Part shown: in pieces, positions 6,640 through 13,394 of the stretch
Layout: each line of letters starts with the position of its first letter
How positions within the stretch are numbered: position 1 is the first letter of the stretch
From: Candidatus Dojkabacteria bacterium
GTDB lineage: Bacteria; Patescibacteriota; Dojkabacteria; SC72
Length of the DNA: 16,957 nucleotides
Direction: 5' to 3'
NCBI GenBank assembly: GCA_012514355.1
Contig: JAAZAL010000121.1
Location: forward strand, 1-16,957
Notes under the pieces: generated by a model
The model's input: only the letters and a program-made list of their open reading frames with translations
What the model was told of the DNA's origin: nothing
Database searches by the model: none
Program-made: the position numbers and the translations under genes

Positions 6640-8260
6640 GGACATTTTTAAAACAGAATATCTTCAAATTGCTCTCGCCTTTATTTCTGCATTAATACTC
6701 TTTCTTTATGCAATTGATGCTTTAAGTAAAGAAATACAAGATCTTGCTTCAAACAAATTTAGAGAAATATTAGGTAAATTAGCAAAAAACAAATATCTAG
6801 GTACCCTTTTTGGAGCTCTCTTAACAGCACTACTTCAATCAAGTACTGCCGTTGGTGTAATGACAATTCTTTTGGTAAATACTGGAGTAATTTCATTTCA
6901 TAACAGTCTAGGAATTCTCTTTGGAAGTAATATTGGAACAACAGTAACCGCACAATTAGTACTACTTGATTCAACTATACTTGCTCCTCTTTTAATGATC
7001 GTAGGCCTGCTTTTAGGTGCAATTGGTAAAAAAACAAAAATAATAAGCAAACCCATTTTTCATATTGGATTCCTATTACTATCTCTAACTCTTATTTCCT
7101 CGGCAATTGAACCTTTGAAAAGTAATCCAGAAGTAATGCAACTGTTTTCTAACCTCTCAAACCCATTAGTTGCCTTTTCTGTAAGTGCCCTGTTTACTGC
7201 TTTAATTCACTCTAGTTCGGTTACCACTGGAATAATTGTTATACTCGCCCAAAACGGTCTAATCCCCATTGAAGTAGCGATACCTATGGTCTTGGGAGCG
7301 AATGTAGGAACAAATCTTACTGCTTTAATTGCTGCTGTAAGATTAAATCTCTTTGCTAAAAGAGTTGCAGTCGCAGACTTTATGTTTGATGCCATAGGCA
7401 CCTTTATCTTTATGTTTTTAATCAAACCTTTCTCTTGGAGTATGCAATACCTTTCTTCAGACCCAGGAGTACAAACAGCCTTAGCACATTTAATATTTAA
7501 TGTAATCGCTACGTTAATCTTTTTAACTTTTTCCAAACCATTTGAGAAATTAGTCATTACCTTAGTAAAAGGAAATGAAGAAGAAATACTATTTAAAACA
7601 AAATATCTAAAGGGTGATGAAAAAGGTAAGCCAAGAAAAAGAATAAATTGCATTAAATTAGAAATCACCTACTCCATTGAGAATACTATTAAGCTATATC
7701 AAAAAGCCATATCCCTATTTTATAACCCCAGTAATACGACTCAAATGGAGATATCAAAGTTTGAGACTCTTAATGACTACTTAGATGATGAAATAACGAA
7801 AGCCATATTACAGTTAACACAAGTAAAACTTAGCCCAAGGGATGCTCACGCTACTGTCACATTAATTAAAATCTCAAATACAATTGAACAGCTAGGAGAT
7901 TTAGGTAATGACCTATCTCAAGTATTTCTTAGAATGCATAAACTGGGTATGTCTAACAAAGAGATAAATATTGAAAAATTAACAGATATACATAACAGAT
8001 TAATTGATCTATTTAGAGATATTGAAAAAAATATTATTACTTCTGATGAAAGAAAATTAGCATTAATAAAGGTTAAAGAGGAAGAGATAACTGCATTAAT
8101 AAATGAACAGTTTGATATCCATGTACTTAGACTTCAAAAAGATGCTAAATATGATGGAACAATATTTGTCGATGCTATATCAATTATTGAATCTAGTGTA
8201 TACAAGGTAAGAAGTATTAGGAAACTAATACTTAAACAGATTAGGGATTACGGAAGTTAA
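6638..8260 (+). CDS. Na+/phosphate cotransporter family protein with C-terminal PhoU-like domain
   Basis: This is probably a sodium-coupled phosphate importer of the Na/Pi-cotransporter II-related family (NptA/YjbB type). The 540-residue protein has two inverted transporter repeats in its first 310 residues. Repeat 1 has QSSTA (67-71) and GSNIGTT (96-102); repeat 2 has HSSSVTT (191-197) and GANVGTN (220-226). These paired QSS and G-x-N-x-G-T motifs are characteristic of the family. Residues from about 335 to 535 form a helical PhoU-like domain, which in this family is thought to regulate phosphate flux. The start at 6638 is chosen because it precedes the first transmembrane helix directly. 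An ATG-overlapping palindrome suggests regulation. A small membrane protein gene follows 24 nt later on the same strand. Confidence 0.9.
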   Translation: MDIFKTEYLQIALAFISALILFLYAIDALSKEIQDLASNKFREILGKLAKNKYLGTLFGALLTALLQSSTAVGVMTILLVNTGVISFHNSLGILFGSNIGTTVTAQLVLLDSTILAPLLMIVGLLLGAIGKKTKIISKPIFHIGFLLLSLTLISSAIEPLKSNPEVMQLFSNLSNPLVAFSVSALFTALIHSSSVTTGIIVILAQNGLIPIEVAIPMVLGANVGTNLTALIAAVRLNLFAKRVAVADFMFDAIGTFIFMFLIKPFSWSMQYLSSDPGVQTALAHLIFNVIATLIFLTFSKPFEKLVITLVKGNEEEILFKTKYLKGDEKGKPRKRINCIKLEITYSIENTIKLYQKAISLFYNPSNTTQMEISKFETLNDYLDDEITKAILQLTQVKLSPRDAHATVTLIKISNTIEQLGDLGNDLSQVFLRMHKLGMSNKEINIEKLTDIHNRLIDLFRDIEKNIITSDERKLALIKVKEEEITALINEQFDIHVLRLQKDAKYDGTIFVDAISIIESSVYKVRSIRKLILKQIRDYGS

Positions 8261-8284
8261 ATATTAAATTATAAGCCGTTTATT

Positions 8285-8995
8285 ATGGGACTTATCTCAA
8301 TTTTTTTTCTTACTACTCCCCTAATATTTGCAATTGGAGTTGTAATATATATAATTATGATTATGAAAAAGAATCAACAGAGCAAACCATTAAAGATAAC
8401 ATCTCAAACTCTTCTTCAGTTCTACCTTTATTTAATTTCCTTAATTACCTTAGTAGTTCTAGTAATTGGAGCTGGCTTAACATCGAAAGTTTTACTCTCT
8501 TACAAAGTATCAATCCCCTTTTCTTACTCTCTAATGAAAGCAAATCAAAAAGAAGATATGCCAAAATTTGAGGGAGAGGAAATGGAAGAATTCAAAGAGT
8601 GCTATCAAGGTGAAACCATACAATTCTATGGAGAGAACTTCTGTTTTGATAGTACACAGAGAAAAACTGAACTAATCACAGGTATTACACTCATTCTCTC
8701 TATGACAATACTCTTTGCACTACATCAATTCGGTATATCAAAGATTAAAAATGAGGATATGAATCTTTGGATTAAGAAGGCATATACCTTTCTTTCTCTT
8801 CTTATTTACAGTTTAATGGGTATAATTACAATCCCTCTATCAACATATCTGTTAACCAATTTTTTCCTTTTTGAACCACCTACAGAGATGTACTCAACAC
8901 CATCTGCACCTGCAATGACTTGTACTGTAATGATTGTTTCAATACCCCTTTGGATATACTTTCTTAAAAAGACTATCCAACTCAAAGAGAAATAA
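8285..8995 (+). CDS. Small five-helix membrane protein, DUF5671-like; function unknown
   Basis: This is a 236-residue integral membrane protein with about five hydrophobic helices (roughly 4-28, 43-70, 129-149, 167-195 and 209-227). Between helices 2 and 3 is an acidic soluble loop with two cysteines (C106 and C120). If the loop is extracytoplasmic they could form a disulfide. The helix-2 region (FYLYLISLITLVVLVIG) resembles DUF5671-type proteins, which are frequent in candidate-phyla bacteria, but this is recognition by eye only. It starts 24 nt after the Na/Pi transporter gene and is probably cotranscribed with it. The stop lies just before the tRNA-Thr promoter. The start is preceded by TTTATTATGG, without a Shine-Dalgarno sequence. 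Confidence 0.75.
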   Translation: MGLISIFFLTTPLIFAIGVVIYIIMIMKKNQQSKPLKITSQTLLQFYLYLISLITLVVLVIGAGLTSKVLLSYKVSIPFSYSLMKANQKEDMPKFEGEEMEEFKECYQGETIQFYGENFCFDSTQRKTELITGITLILSMTILFALHQFGISKIKNEDMNLWIKKAYTFLSLLIYSLMGIITIPLSTYLLTNFFLFEPPTEMYSTPSAPAMTCTVMIVSIPLWIYFLKKTIQLKEK

Positions 8996-9023
8996 TTTAC
9001 AGATTTGGGATATATAGTATAAT
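8996..9023 (+). promoter_or_regulatory. Promoter of tRNA-Thr(GGT)
   Basis: -35 TTTACA (8996-9001), 16-nt spacer, -10 TATAAT (9018-9023), a perfect box. The start near 9030 is a few bases before the tRNA. The -35 begins right after the upstream stop codon. Confidence 0.65.
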
Positions 9024-9034
9024 CTACTTCATAC

Positions 9035-9108
9035 GCTGGATTAGCTCAGACGGTTAGAGCACATTCTTGGTAAGAATGAGGTCCTGAGTTCGACTCTCAG
9101 ATCCAGCT
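9035..9108 (+). tRNA. trnT(ggu): tRNA-Thr (anticodon GGT)
   Basis: This is a complete cloverleaf. The acceptor GCTGGAT/ATCCAGC pairs 7 of 7, the D-arm includes AGCTCAGACGGTTAGAGC, the anticodon stem CATTC/GAATG has loop TTGGTAA (anticodon GGT), and the T-arm is CTGAG-TTCGACT-CTCAG. The discriminator is T, as in the other tRNA-Thr here. CCA is not encoded. It ends 3 nt before the convergent lipoprotein gene. Confidence 0.95.
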
Positions 9109-9111
9109 TTT

Positions 9112-9966
9112 TCAATTACCCATTAATTCAGATACCTCCTGAGGAACACTATTAGGATCAATATATACCCCACTATTAGAGGTAGCTACACCCTCTACTA
9201 CTACCTCGTTACCTATTTCAGTTAGAACAGCCCAGGAAAGAAAACCTTTAGAACTTCCCGATACTGAATCTGGCATTACATCAAATGATTGATATGCTTG
9301 ATTAACAATTTGACCATTCTCTATCCTTTGTACAATACCCTTGTTAGTCCCTGCTGTAACAATGGGAACCACATAGTGAATCCTACCATCATTTAAATCT
9401 ACCTTTTTAGACTCAGAACCAGTGGAGATGGCGTATGGAACAACCTCGATATCTCTTAGAGAGGTATCTGTTGGCACTTTATACATTAATGGAAGAATCT
9501 CTCCTACAACTGGAGGTTTCTGTCCAGTAGAATGAAGGAAGGTAACCTCACTAAACTGACCACCATATCTTAAAAAGAGAGGCTCTCTCCTATCATTTAT
9601 TGCAAAAGGAGATCTATCAACAATAGCGGAAGGAAAATTTACAGCACCTTTTATAAAGTCATTACTGTTTAATCTCTGAGGATCTTTTACATATGCATAC
9701 TTCTCAAGTTCAGGAGTTGTAGTTGGATTAGAATTAGGCTCTGTAGCATATCTTAAAGTGTCTTGAACCGGCTTAGGAGCGCAAGCAGCTAACAATCCTA
9801 AAGCTGCAATACCCGCTATTTTTAAAAAGTCTCTTCTATTAACCTCAGGAACTTTCTTAAATATCTCGTTTAATTCCTTCTCCTCTGGATTCTGTTCTCC
9901 CCTGTTATTTTGTATTAATCTATCAGGAATAACACCCATATTATCACTCTGATTTACTCCCTCCAT
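9112..9966 (-). CDS. Tat-exported lipoprotein of unknown function
   Basis: This is a 284-residue protein with a clear twin-arginine signal: R44-R45-D-F-L-K, a hydrophobic stretch (AGIAALGLLAA), then a lipobox LLAAC with Cys62 as the probable lipidated residue. It should therefore be exported folded and anchored on the outer face of the membrane. The segment before the arginine pair is unusually long and polar (43 residues), so a downstream start such as Met10 is possible, but no start lies closer to the signal. The mature part is beta-rich and hydrophilic. I see no cofactor motif or known catalytic pattern and cannot name a family. It converges on tRNA-Thr with a 3-nt gap and diverges from rpmG. 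Confidence 0.85.
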   Translation of the reverse strand: MEGVNQSDNMGVIPDRLIQNNRGEQNPEEKELNEIFKKVPEVNRRDFLKIAGIAALGLLAACAPKPVQDTLRYATEPNSNPTTTPELEKYAYVKDPQRLNSNDFIKGAVNFPSAIVDRSPFAINDRREPLFLRYGGQFSEVTFLHSTGQKPPVVGEILPLMYKVPTDTSLRDIEVVPYAISTGSESKKVDLNDGRIHYVVPIVTAGTNKGIVQRIENGQIVNQAYQSFDVMPDSVSGSSKGFLSWAVLTEIGNEVVVEGVATSNSGVYIDPNSVPQEVSELMGN

Positions 9967-9996
9967 ATCAATGTACTCTTAACTTAGGTATAATTA

Positions 9997-10024
9997 AGTA
10001 TATCAAATGCAGAAGAATATACAA
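9997..10024 (-). promoter_or_regulatory. Possible promoter of the Tat lipoprotein gene
   Basis: On the minus strand: TTGTAT (10019-10024), 16-nt spacer, TATACT (9997-10002). The -35 is imperfect. It stands close to, and back-to-back with, the rpmG promoter. Confidence 0.35.
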
Positions 10025-10030
10025 AGATAT

Positions 10031-10059
10031 TTGACCTATTACTAATATTTCAATATAAT
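10031..10059 (+). promoter_or_regulatory. Promoter of the rpmG-trnW-secE-nusG-rplKA operon
   Basis: -35 TTGACC (10031-10036), 17-nt spacer, -10 TATAAT (10054-10059). The start near 10066 gives a leader of about 42 nt before rpmG. The same -35/-10 pair with the same spacing occurs before rplJ. Confidence 0.75.
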
Positions 10060-10108
10060 ACTTTGTATTTCCCATACTATTCTATTTTTAATTTGAAACC
10101 GCAAGGAA

Positions 10109-10273
10109 ATGGCTAAAGAAAAAAGAGAAATTGTAGCACTAAAGTGTGAAATCTGTGGAAACAAGAATTACACTGCTTACAAAAGTAAAAATTTAAAGGA
10201 GAAACTTGTTAAGAAAAAGTATTGTGGGTACTGTCAAAAGCATACACTACACAAGGAGACTAAAGTAAAATAA
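10109..10273 (+). CDS. rpmG: 50S ribosomal protein L33, zinc-binding type
   Basis: L33 is a small protein of the large ribosomal subunit. Reading from the ATG at 10109 gives 54 residues: [21 protein letters not shown], then a basic middle, then [18 protein letters not shown]. The two CxxC pairs mark the zinc-binding form. It is the first gene of the classical rpmG-trnW-secE-nusG order. The ATG follows GCAAGGAA with almost no gap, too close for a normal Shine-Dalgarno spacing. With zinc-type L28 at 5268 and the CxxC protein at 12440, it is one of three small zinc-type proteins in the window. Confidence 0.95.
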   Translation: MAKEKREIVALKCEICGNKNYTAYKSKNLKEKLVKKKYCGYCQKHTLHKETKVK

Positions 10274-10293
10274 TTTAAGCTGTTTAACAGTAA

Positions 10294-10366
10294 GGGCCCA
10301 TAGTTTCAACTGGTAAAACAGCGGTCTCCAAAACCGTAGTCCTCCGTTCGAATCGGAGTGGGCCTG
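10294..10366 (+). tRNA. trnW(cca): tRNA-Trp (anticodon CCA)
   Basis: The acceptor GGGCCCA pairs with TGGGCCT, with a G-U as the first pair. The D-arm is GTTT/AAAC, the anticodon stem GCGGT/ACCGT has loop CTCCAAA (anticodon CCA), and the T-arm is CTCCG-TTCGAAT-CGGAG. The discriminator is G, as in bacterial tRNA-Trp. CCA is not encoded. Its place between rpmG and secE is a widely conserved arrangement. Confidence 0.95.
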
Positions 10367-10386
10367 CTTAATTACTAATTAAGAGA

Positions 10387-10563
10387 ATGAAAAATATACT
10401 TAAAGAAATAATAAATGAATATAAACAGACAAAGAGGTTAAACTTTGTAGAATTGCTTAAATTAACAATATATACCGTAATATTTTGTGGTATAATCGCA
10501 CTCATAATATTAGGTATGGATGTGCTTTTCCAATGGGGTTTAGCACAATTTCTTAAGATATAA
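10387..10563 (+). CDS. secE: Preprotein translocase subunit SecE
   Basis: SecE is the small essential SecYEG subunit that clamps SecY. The 58-residue protein is the minimal single-helix form: an amphipathic N-terminal segment with KEIINEYKQTKRLNF, then one transmembrane helix (about 27-46), ending near the membrane in FLKI. It is recognised by size, layout and position between trnW and nusG. Upstream is AAGAGAATG, which at best is a very closely spaced Shine-Dalgarno sequence. Confidence 0.9.
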   Translation: MKNILKEIINEYKQTKRLNFVELLKLTIYTVIFCGIIALIILGMDVLFQWGLAQFLKI

Positions 10564-10580
10564 CTATTAAATATATTTAA

Positions 10581-11132
10581 ATGGCAGAAGAAAAGAAAAA
10601 AACAAATCCAAAAGCTAAGTGGTATGTCCTTAATATTAGGACTGGATATGAAAACAGTATTAAAAAGGAATTAACACAAAGAATTGAAGCAACTGGGCTT
10701 GGAAACAAGATTGTAGACATATTAGTTCCTACTCAAAAGAAAATTATCGTTAAAAAGGGTAAACAGAGTGTAATGGATGATAAGATATTTCCAGGATATG
10801 TCCTTGTTAAAATGGAATTAGATGCTCATACTTGGGATATAGTTAAAAATACCGAAGGAGTAAGAGGCTTTGTTAAAACAGATAAATATCCTAGACCTCT
10901 GCCTGAAAGCGAAGTAAAAGCAATAATGAAGTTTATGGAGGTAGAACAACCTTCATACCAAAGTTCCTTTAGCGTAGGAGAAGCAGTAAAGATTACAGAG
11001 GGTGCATTTGCTGATTTCATTGGAAGCATAGAAGAAATTGACAACTCAAAGGGTAAGATAAAAGTCCTCATATCTTTCCTTGGTAGAGAAGCGCCTGTAG
11101 AATTAGATTTTTCTCAGGTTACTAAACTTTAA
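10581..11132 (+). CDS. nusG: Transcription termination/antitermination factor NusG
   Basis: NusG binds RNA polymerase and modulates pausing, Rho termination and coupling to the ribosome. The 183-residue protein has the NGN domain (KWYVLNIRTGYENSIKKEL at 13-31, then KIFPGYVLVKM and GVRGFVKT) and a C-terminal KOW domain (about 130-183, FSVGEAVKITEGAFADFIGS). Length is normal, with a short Lys-rich N-terminal extension. It starts 17 nt after secE. The region before the ATG is the palindromic TTAAATATATTTAA, with no Shine-Dalgarno sequence. Confidence 0.97.
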   Translation: MAEEKKKTNPKAKWYVLNIRTGYENSIKKELTQRIEATGLGNKIVDILVPTQKKIIVKKGKQSVMDDKIFPGYVLVKMELDAHTWDIVKNTEGVRGFVKTDKYPRPLPESEVKAIMKFMEVEQPSYQSSFSVGEAVKITEGAFADFIGSIEEIDNSKGKIKVLISFLGREAPVELDFSQVTKL

Positions 11133-11153
11133 TAAAATTTTTGATTTAAATAT

Positions 11154-11579
11154 ATGGCAAAACCAGTAAAAGCAATAATTAAGATTACAATACCAGCAGG
11201 ACAAGCAACCCCTGCACCTCCAATTGGTCCAACTCTTGCTCCATATGGAATCTCAACTCAGGAGTTCTGTGCTCAATTCAATGAGAAGACTGCGGATGGA
11301 CACGGTATTTTAACACCAGCAGTAATTACAATATATGATGATAGGTCCTTTGATTTCATAACAAAAACTCCACCAACTTCTGAATTAATTAGAAGAGAGT
11401 TAAAGATTAAGAAGGGTTCTGCAAGACCAAATCTTGATAAGGTCGGAAAACTTTCTAAAGAACAGATTGCACGAATTGTAGAAGTCAAGATGCCAGACTT
11501 AAATACATCTGATCCAGATCAAGCAGCTAAAATAGTTGCAGGTACTGCTAAACAGATGGGTATTGAATGTGAAATATAA
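11154..11579 (+). CDS. rplK: 50S ribosomal protein L11
   Basis: L11 binds the GTPase-associated region of 23S rRNA near L10 and L12. The 141-residue protein has the family N-terminal signature with PAGQATPAPPIGPTLAPYGI and the C-terminal rRNA-binding domain (KGSARPNLDKVGKLS). Length is standard. The residues before the ATG are GATTTAAATATATG, without a Shine-Dalgarno sequence. It is followed by rplA after 19 nt. Confidence 0.98.
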   Translation: MAKPVKAIIKITIPAGQATPAPPIGPTLAPYGISTQEFCAQFNEKTADGHGILTPAVITIYDDRSFDFITKTPPTSELIRRELKIKKGSARPNLDKVGKLSKEQIARIVEVKMPDLNTSDPDQAAKIVAGTAKQMGIECEI

Positions 11580-11598
11580 TGTTTAATAAATAAATAGA

Positions 11599-12288
11599 AT
11601 GAAAAGAGGAAAGAAATATATAAAAGTAAGTAAAGATTTAGATAGAAATAAATCATACTCATTACAAGAGGGTATTAAAGAGGTCAAAAAGACTTCATAT
11701 AGTAAATTTGTAGGTAGTTTAGAAGTACATTTTGATATTGTAATTCCTAAAGACAGAGATCCTAAATCTATTAAAGGTGCTTTATCACTCCCCTACTCAT
11801 CTGATGTTAAGAGTGTTGTAATTGCAGCTTTTGTATCTCCTGATAAAGAAAAGGAAGCAAAAGAAGCTGGTGCAGACTTTGTTGGATTAGAATCTTTAAT
11901 AAAGGATGTAAAAGAGAATAAAATTACTTTTGATGTTGCAATAGCTACCCCATCTGTAATGGCAAAAATAGCTGTACTTGGTAAAGAGTTAGGTCCAAAA
12001 GGTCTTATGCCAAACCCAAAGAATGGTACAGTAACGGATGATGTTAAATCTGCAATATCTGAATACAAAAAGGGAAAACAGACTTTTGCTTGTGATATGT
12101 CTGGAGTAATTCATATTAAAGCAGGCAAATTAGATATGGATGATGAAAAACTTGTTGAAAATGTTCACGCAACAGTATCTAGTGTAGAAGAGGTATTAGG
12201 CAAACCATATAACCAATCTATAGAAAGAATACATATTGCATCTACAATGGGACCTAGCTATAAGATAGATTATAAGAAAGCGGAATAA
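11599..12288 (+). CDS. rplA: 50S ribosomal protein L1
   Basis: L1 forms the mobile stalk near the ribosomal E site and represses its own operon in many bacteria. The 229-residue protein contains the signature region VLGKELGPKGLMPNPKNGTV (about 125-145). The presence of L1 matters for classification, since some candidate-phyla lineages have lost it. The gene is the last in its transcript: a strong terminator follows at 12312. The start context is TTTAATAAATAAATAGAATG. Confidence 0.98.
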   Translation: MKRGKKYIKVSKDLDRNKSYSLQEGIKEVKKTSYSKFVGSLEVHFDIVIPKDRDPKSIKGALSLPYSSDVKSVVIAAFVSPDKEKEAKEAGADFVGLESLIKDVKENKITFDVAIATPSVMAKIAVLGKELGPKGLMPNPKNGTVTDDVKSAISEYKKGKQTFACDMSGVIHIKAGKLDMDDEKLVENVHATVSSVEEVLGKPYNQSIERIHIASTMGPSYKIDYKKAE

Positions 12289-12311
12289 TAATAATTGTTT
12301 TTGAATTAATT

Positions 12312-12336
12312 AAGACCTCTGAAAAGAGGTCTTTTT
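12312..12336 (+). terminator. Intrinsic terminator after rplA
   Basis: The stem AAGACCTCT (12312-12320) and AGAGGTCTT (12325-12333) forms a perfect 9-bp hairpin with loop GAAA, followed by T-rich sequence to 12336. It ends the rpmG-rplA transcript and separates rplKA from rplJL. Confidence 0.9.
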
Positions 12337-12353
12337 GTTTAACAATACTTTTC

Positions 12354-12380
12354 TTTACAAATTCATTAATCAATTATAAA
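12354..12380 (+). promoter_or_regulatory. Possible promoter of the small CxxC protein gene
   Basis: TTTACA (12354-12359), 15-nt spacer, TATAAA (12375-12380). The spacing is short. It is the best candidate between the rplA terminator and the ATG at 12440 and would give a leader of about 50 nt. Confidence 0.35.
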
Positions 12381-12439
12381 ATCCACTTGAGAAACCGACC
12401 AATTGCTCTTTTGAATCCTAAAAAAGAAAGGGAGATAAC

Positions 12440-12619
12440 ATGTTCAAGTGTAAAAAATGTCTCAAGATTGGAAAGAAGTGCGAAGATTGTAAGAACTATG
12501 AAATTAAAAAATCCATTGAGGATGAAATCCTTAAAAGTTATCTATCTCAACTTCCCGAGGACCAAATGAAAATAGTAATTGAGGATATATTAGAGAAGGA
12601 GGGGCTTGAGCCTATTTAA
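12440..12619 (+). CDS. Small protein with two CxxC pairs, probable zinc ribbon; function unknown
   Basis: The product has 59 residues. It begins MFKCKKCLKIGKKCEDCKNY, so Cys4/Cys7 and Cys14/Cys17 form two tight CxxC pairs suited to a zinc knuckle. An acidic helical tail follows (about 21-59, with SIEDEILKSYLSQLPEDQMK). Unlike almost all its neighbours it has a canonical Shine-Dalgarno sequence (AAAGGGAG, about 6 nt before the ATG), which supports this frame over an overlapping one of similar length. It sits alone between the rplA terminator and the rplJ promoter. I do not recognise the family. RNA- or protein-binding is a reasonable guess from the knuckle, no more. Confidence 0.7.
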   Translation: MFKCKKCLKIGKKCEDCKNYEIKKSIEDEILKSYLSQLPEDQMKIVIEDILEKEGLEPI

Positions 12620-12644
12620 AAATTATCTATGGTCGGTTATTCAC

Positions 12645-12725
12645 CAAGAGAGGATAGTTAGATTGTCTAACAAATTTGTATTTCTAATACACTTTTCTAT
12701 GACATCATAACACTATCCTCTCTTG
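12645..12725. repeat. Long inverted repeat with inner hairpins (multibranched structure) before rplJ
   Basis: Arms CAAGAGAGGATAGT (12645-12658) and ACTATCCTCTCTTG (12712-12725) are perfectly complementary over 14 bp and enclose 53 nt. The enclosed sequence holds its own small hairpins: GTTAGA/TCTAAC (12657-12662/12666-12671), GTATT/AATAC with a 3-nt loop, and the weaker ATGA/TCAT. No T-run follows, so it is not an ordinary terminator. Its right arm overlaps the rplJ -35 box (12723-12728). It could be a structured 3' end of the CxxC mRNA, a small RNA or a DNA-level regulatory site. Confidence 0.6.
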
Positions 12726-12751
12726 ACCTCCCCTACTTTGTAATATATAAT
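12723..12751 (+). promoter_or_regulatory. Promoter of rplJ-rplL
   Basis: -35 TTGACC (12723-12728), 17-nt spacer, -10 TATAAT (12746-12751). The start near 12758 leaves a leader of about 85 nt before rplJ. Confidence 0.75.
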
Positions 12752-12766
12752 CGCTTCAGTATTTAA

Positions 12767-12803
12767 CCTAAGAAACATGGTATAAAGATAAATCCATGTG
12801 AGG
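12767..12803 (+). promoter_or_regulatory. Candidate L10 autoregulatory leader hairpin
   Basis: In the rplJ 5' leader, ACATGG (12775-12780) pairs with CCATGT (12794-12799). Outside a small asymmetric internal loop containing GA/AA and G residues, CCT (12767-12769) pairs with AGG (12801-12803). A short stem, purine-rich asymmetric loop and second stem could form a kink-turn-like site. Many bacteria use such a site to let L10 or the L10-L12 complex repress this operon. Placement fits; the fold is only an eye inspection. Confidence 0.35.
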
Positions 12804-12842
12804 TAAATAGTAATTCAAAATATTAATTAAATATATACTTAG

Positions 12843-13364
12843 ATGTCTAAAAGTCGAACTCAGAAAGAAGAGTTACTAAAGATGTATAAAGAGATTATTG
12901 AGAACAGAGCAGGATATCTCTTAGTAAACTCAGATAAAATAGATACATCAACTGTAACTAAACTTAAAATAGAACTTAAGGATGTAGGTGCTAACTTTAC
13001 AGTACTTAAAAACAGTATCTTTAAAGTTGCTTTACAAGATGCAAACCAACCACTACAAGTACAAGAATTTGATGGTCCTACGGCATTAATTACATTTGAG
13101 GAAGATCCAACTGCACCGGCTAAATTAGTTAAGAAAGTCCAAAAGGAAATGGAGCTGCTCTCTCCTAGAAGTGGTGTTTATGAGGGTGAATTTTTAACAG
13201 CAGGCAGAGTAATGCAATTAGCAGACATTCCATCAAGAGAGGTTTTACTATCAAGACTTGTTGGTACTATGAATGCACCTCTTACTGGCTTTATGAACGC
13301 TATTACTGGTAATGTAAGAGGCTTAACAATGATATTAAAAGGTATTTCTGAAAAGAAAGCTTAA
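12843..13364 (+). CDS. rplJ: 50S ribosomal protein L10
   Basis: L10 is the base of the ribosomal stalk; its C-terminal helix binds L12 dimers. The 173-residue protein has the RNA-binding N-terminal domain (with NSIFKVAL and GPTALITFEEDP) and a C-terminal helix with GLTMILKGISEKKA. It is followed by rplL after 30 nt, and a leader hairpin upstream may allow autoregulation. The start context is TTAAATATATACTTAGATG, without a Shine-Dalgarno sequence. Confidence 0.97.
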   Translation: MSKSRTQKEELLKMYKEIIENRAGYLLVNSDKIDTSTVTKLKIELKDVGANFTVLKNSIFKVALQDANQPLQVQEFDGPTALITFEEDPTAPAKLVKKVQKEMELLSPRSGVYEGEFLTAGRVMQLADIPSREVLLSRLVGTMNAPLTGFMNAITGNVRGLTMILKGISEKKA

Positions 13365-13394
13365 TAATAATTTAAATTAATTAATATACATACA

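Noticed and set aside
6489..6695. 68-residue open frame starting within tRNA-Tyr
   Set aside because: It begins inside the tRNA and overlaps the transporter start; there is no protein-like conservation pattern.
7207..7668. 153-residue minus-strand open frame
   Set aside because: It is antisense to the Na/Pi transporter gene, with no motif or start context of its own.
12387..12569. Overlapping 60-residue frame from a non-ATG start in the CxxC gene region
   Set aside because: The alternative frame at 12440 has ATG, a good Shine-Dalgarno sequence, paired cysteines and an acidic helix. This one is random-looking and basic.
12391..12637. 9-bp inverted repeat AACCGACCA / TGGTCGGTT flanking the CxxC gene
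   Set aside because: A 9-bp match within about 250 nt can arise by chance; the arms are far apart and there is no supporting context.
12645..12725. Degenerate tRNA interpretation of the cloverleaf-like inverted repeat
   Set aside because: The outer stem is 14 bp, loops are 2-3 nt, and there is no T-loop or anticodon-loop consensus.
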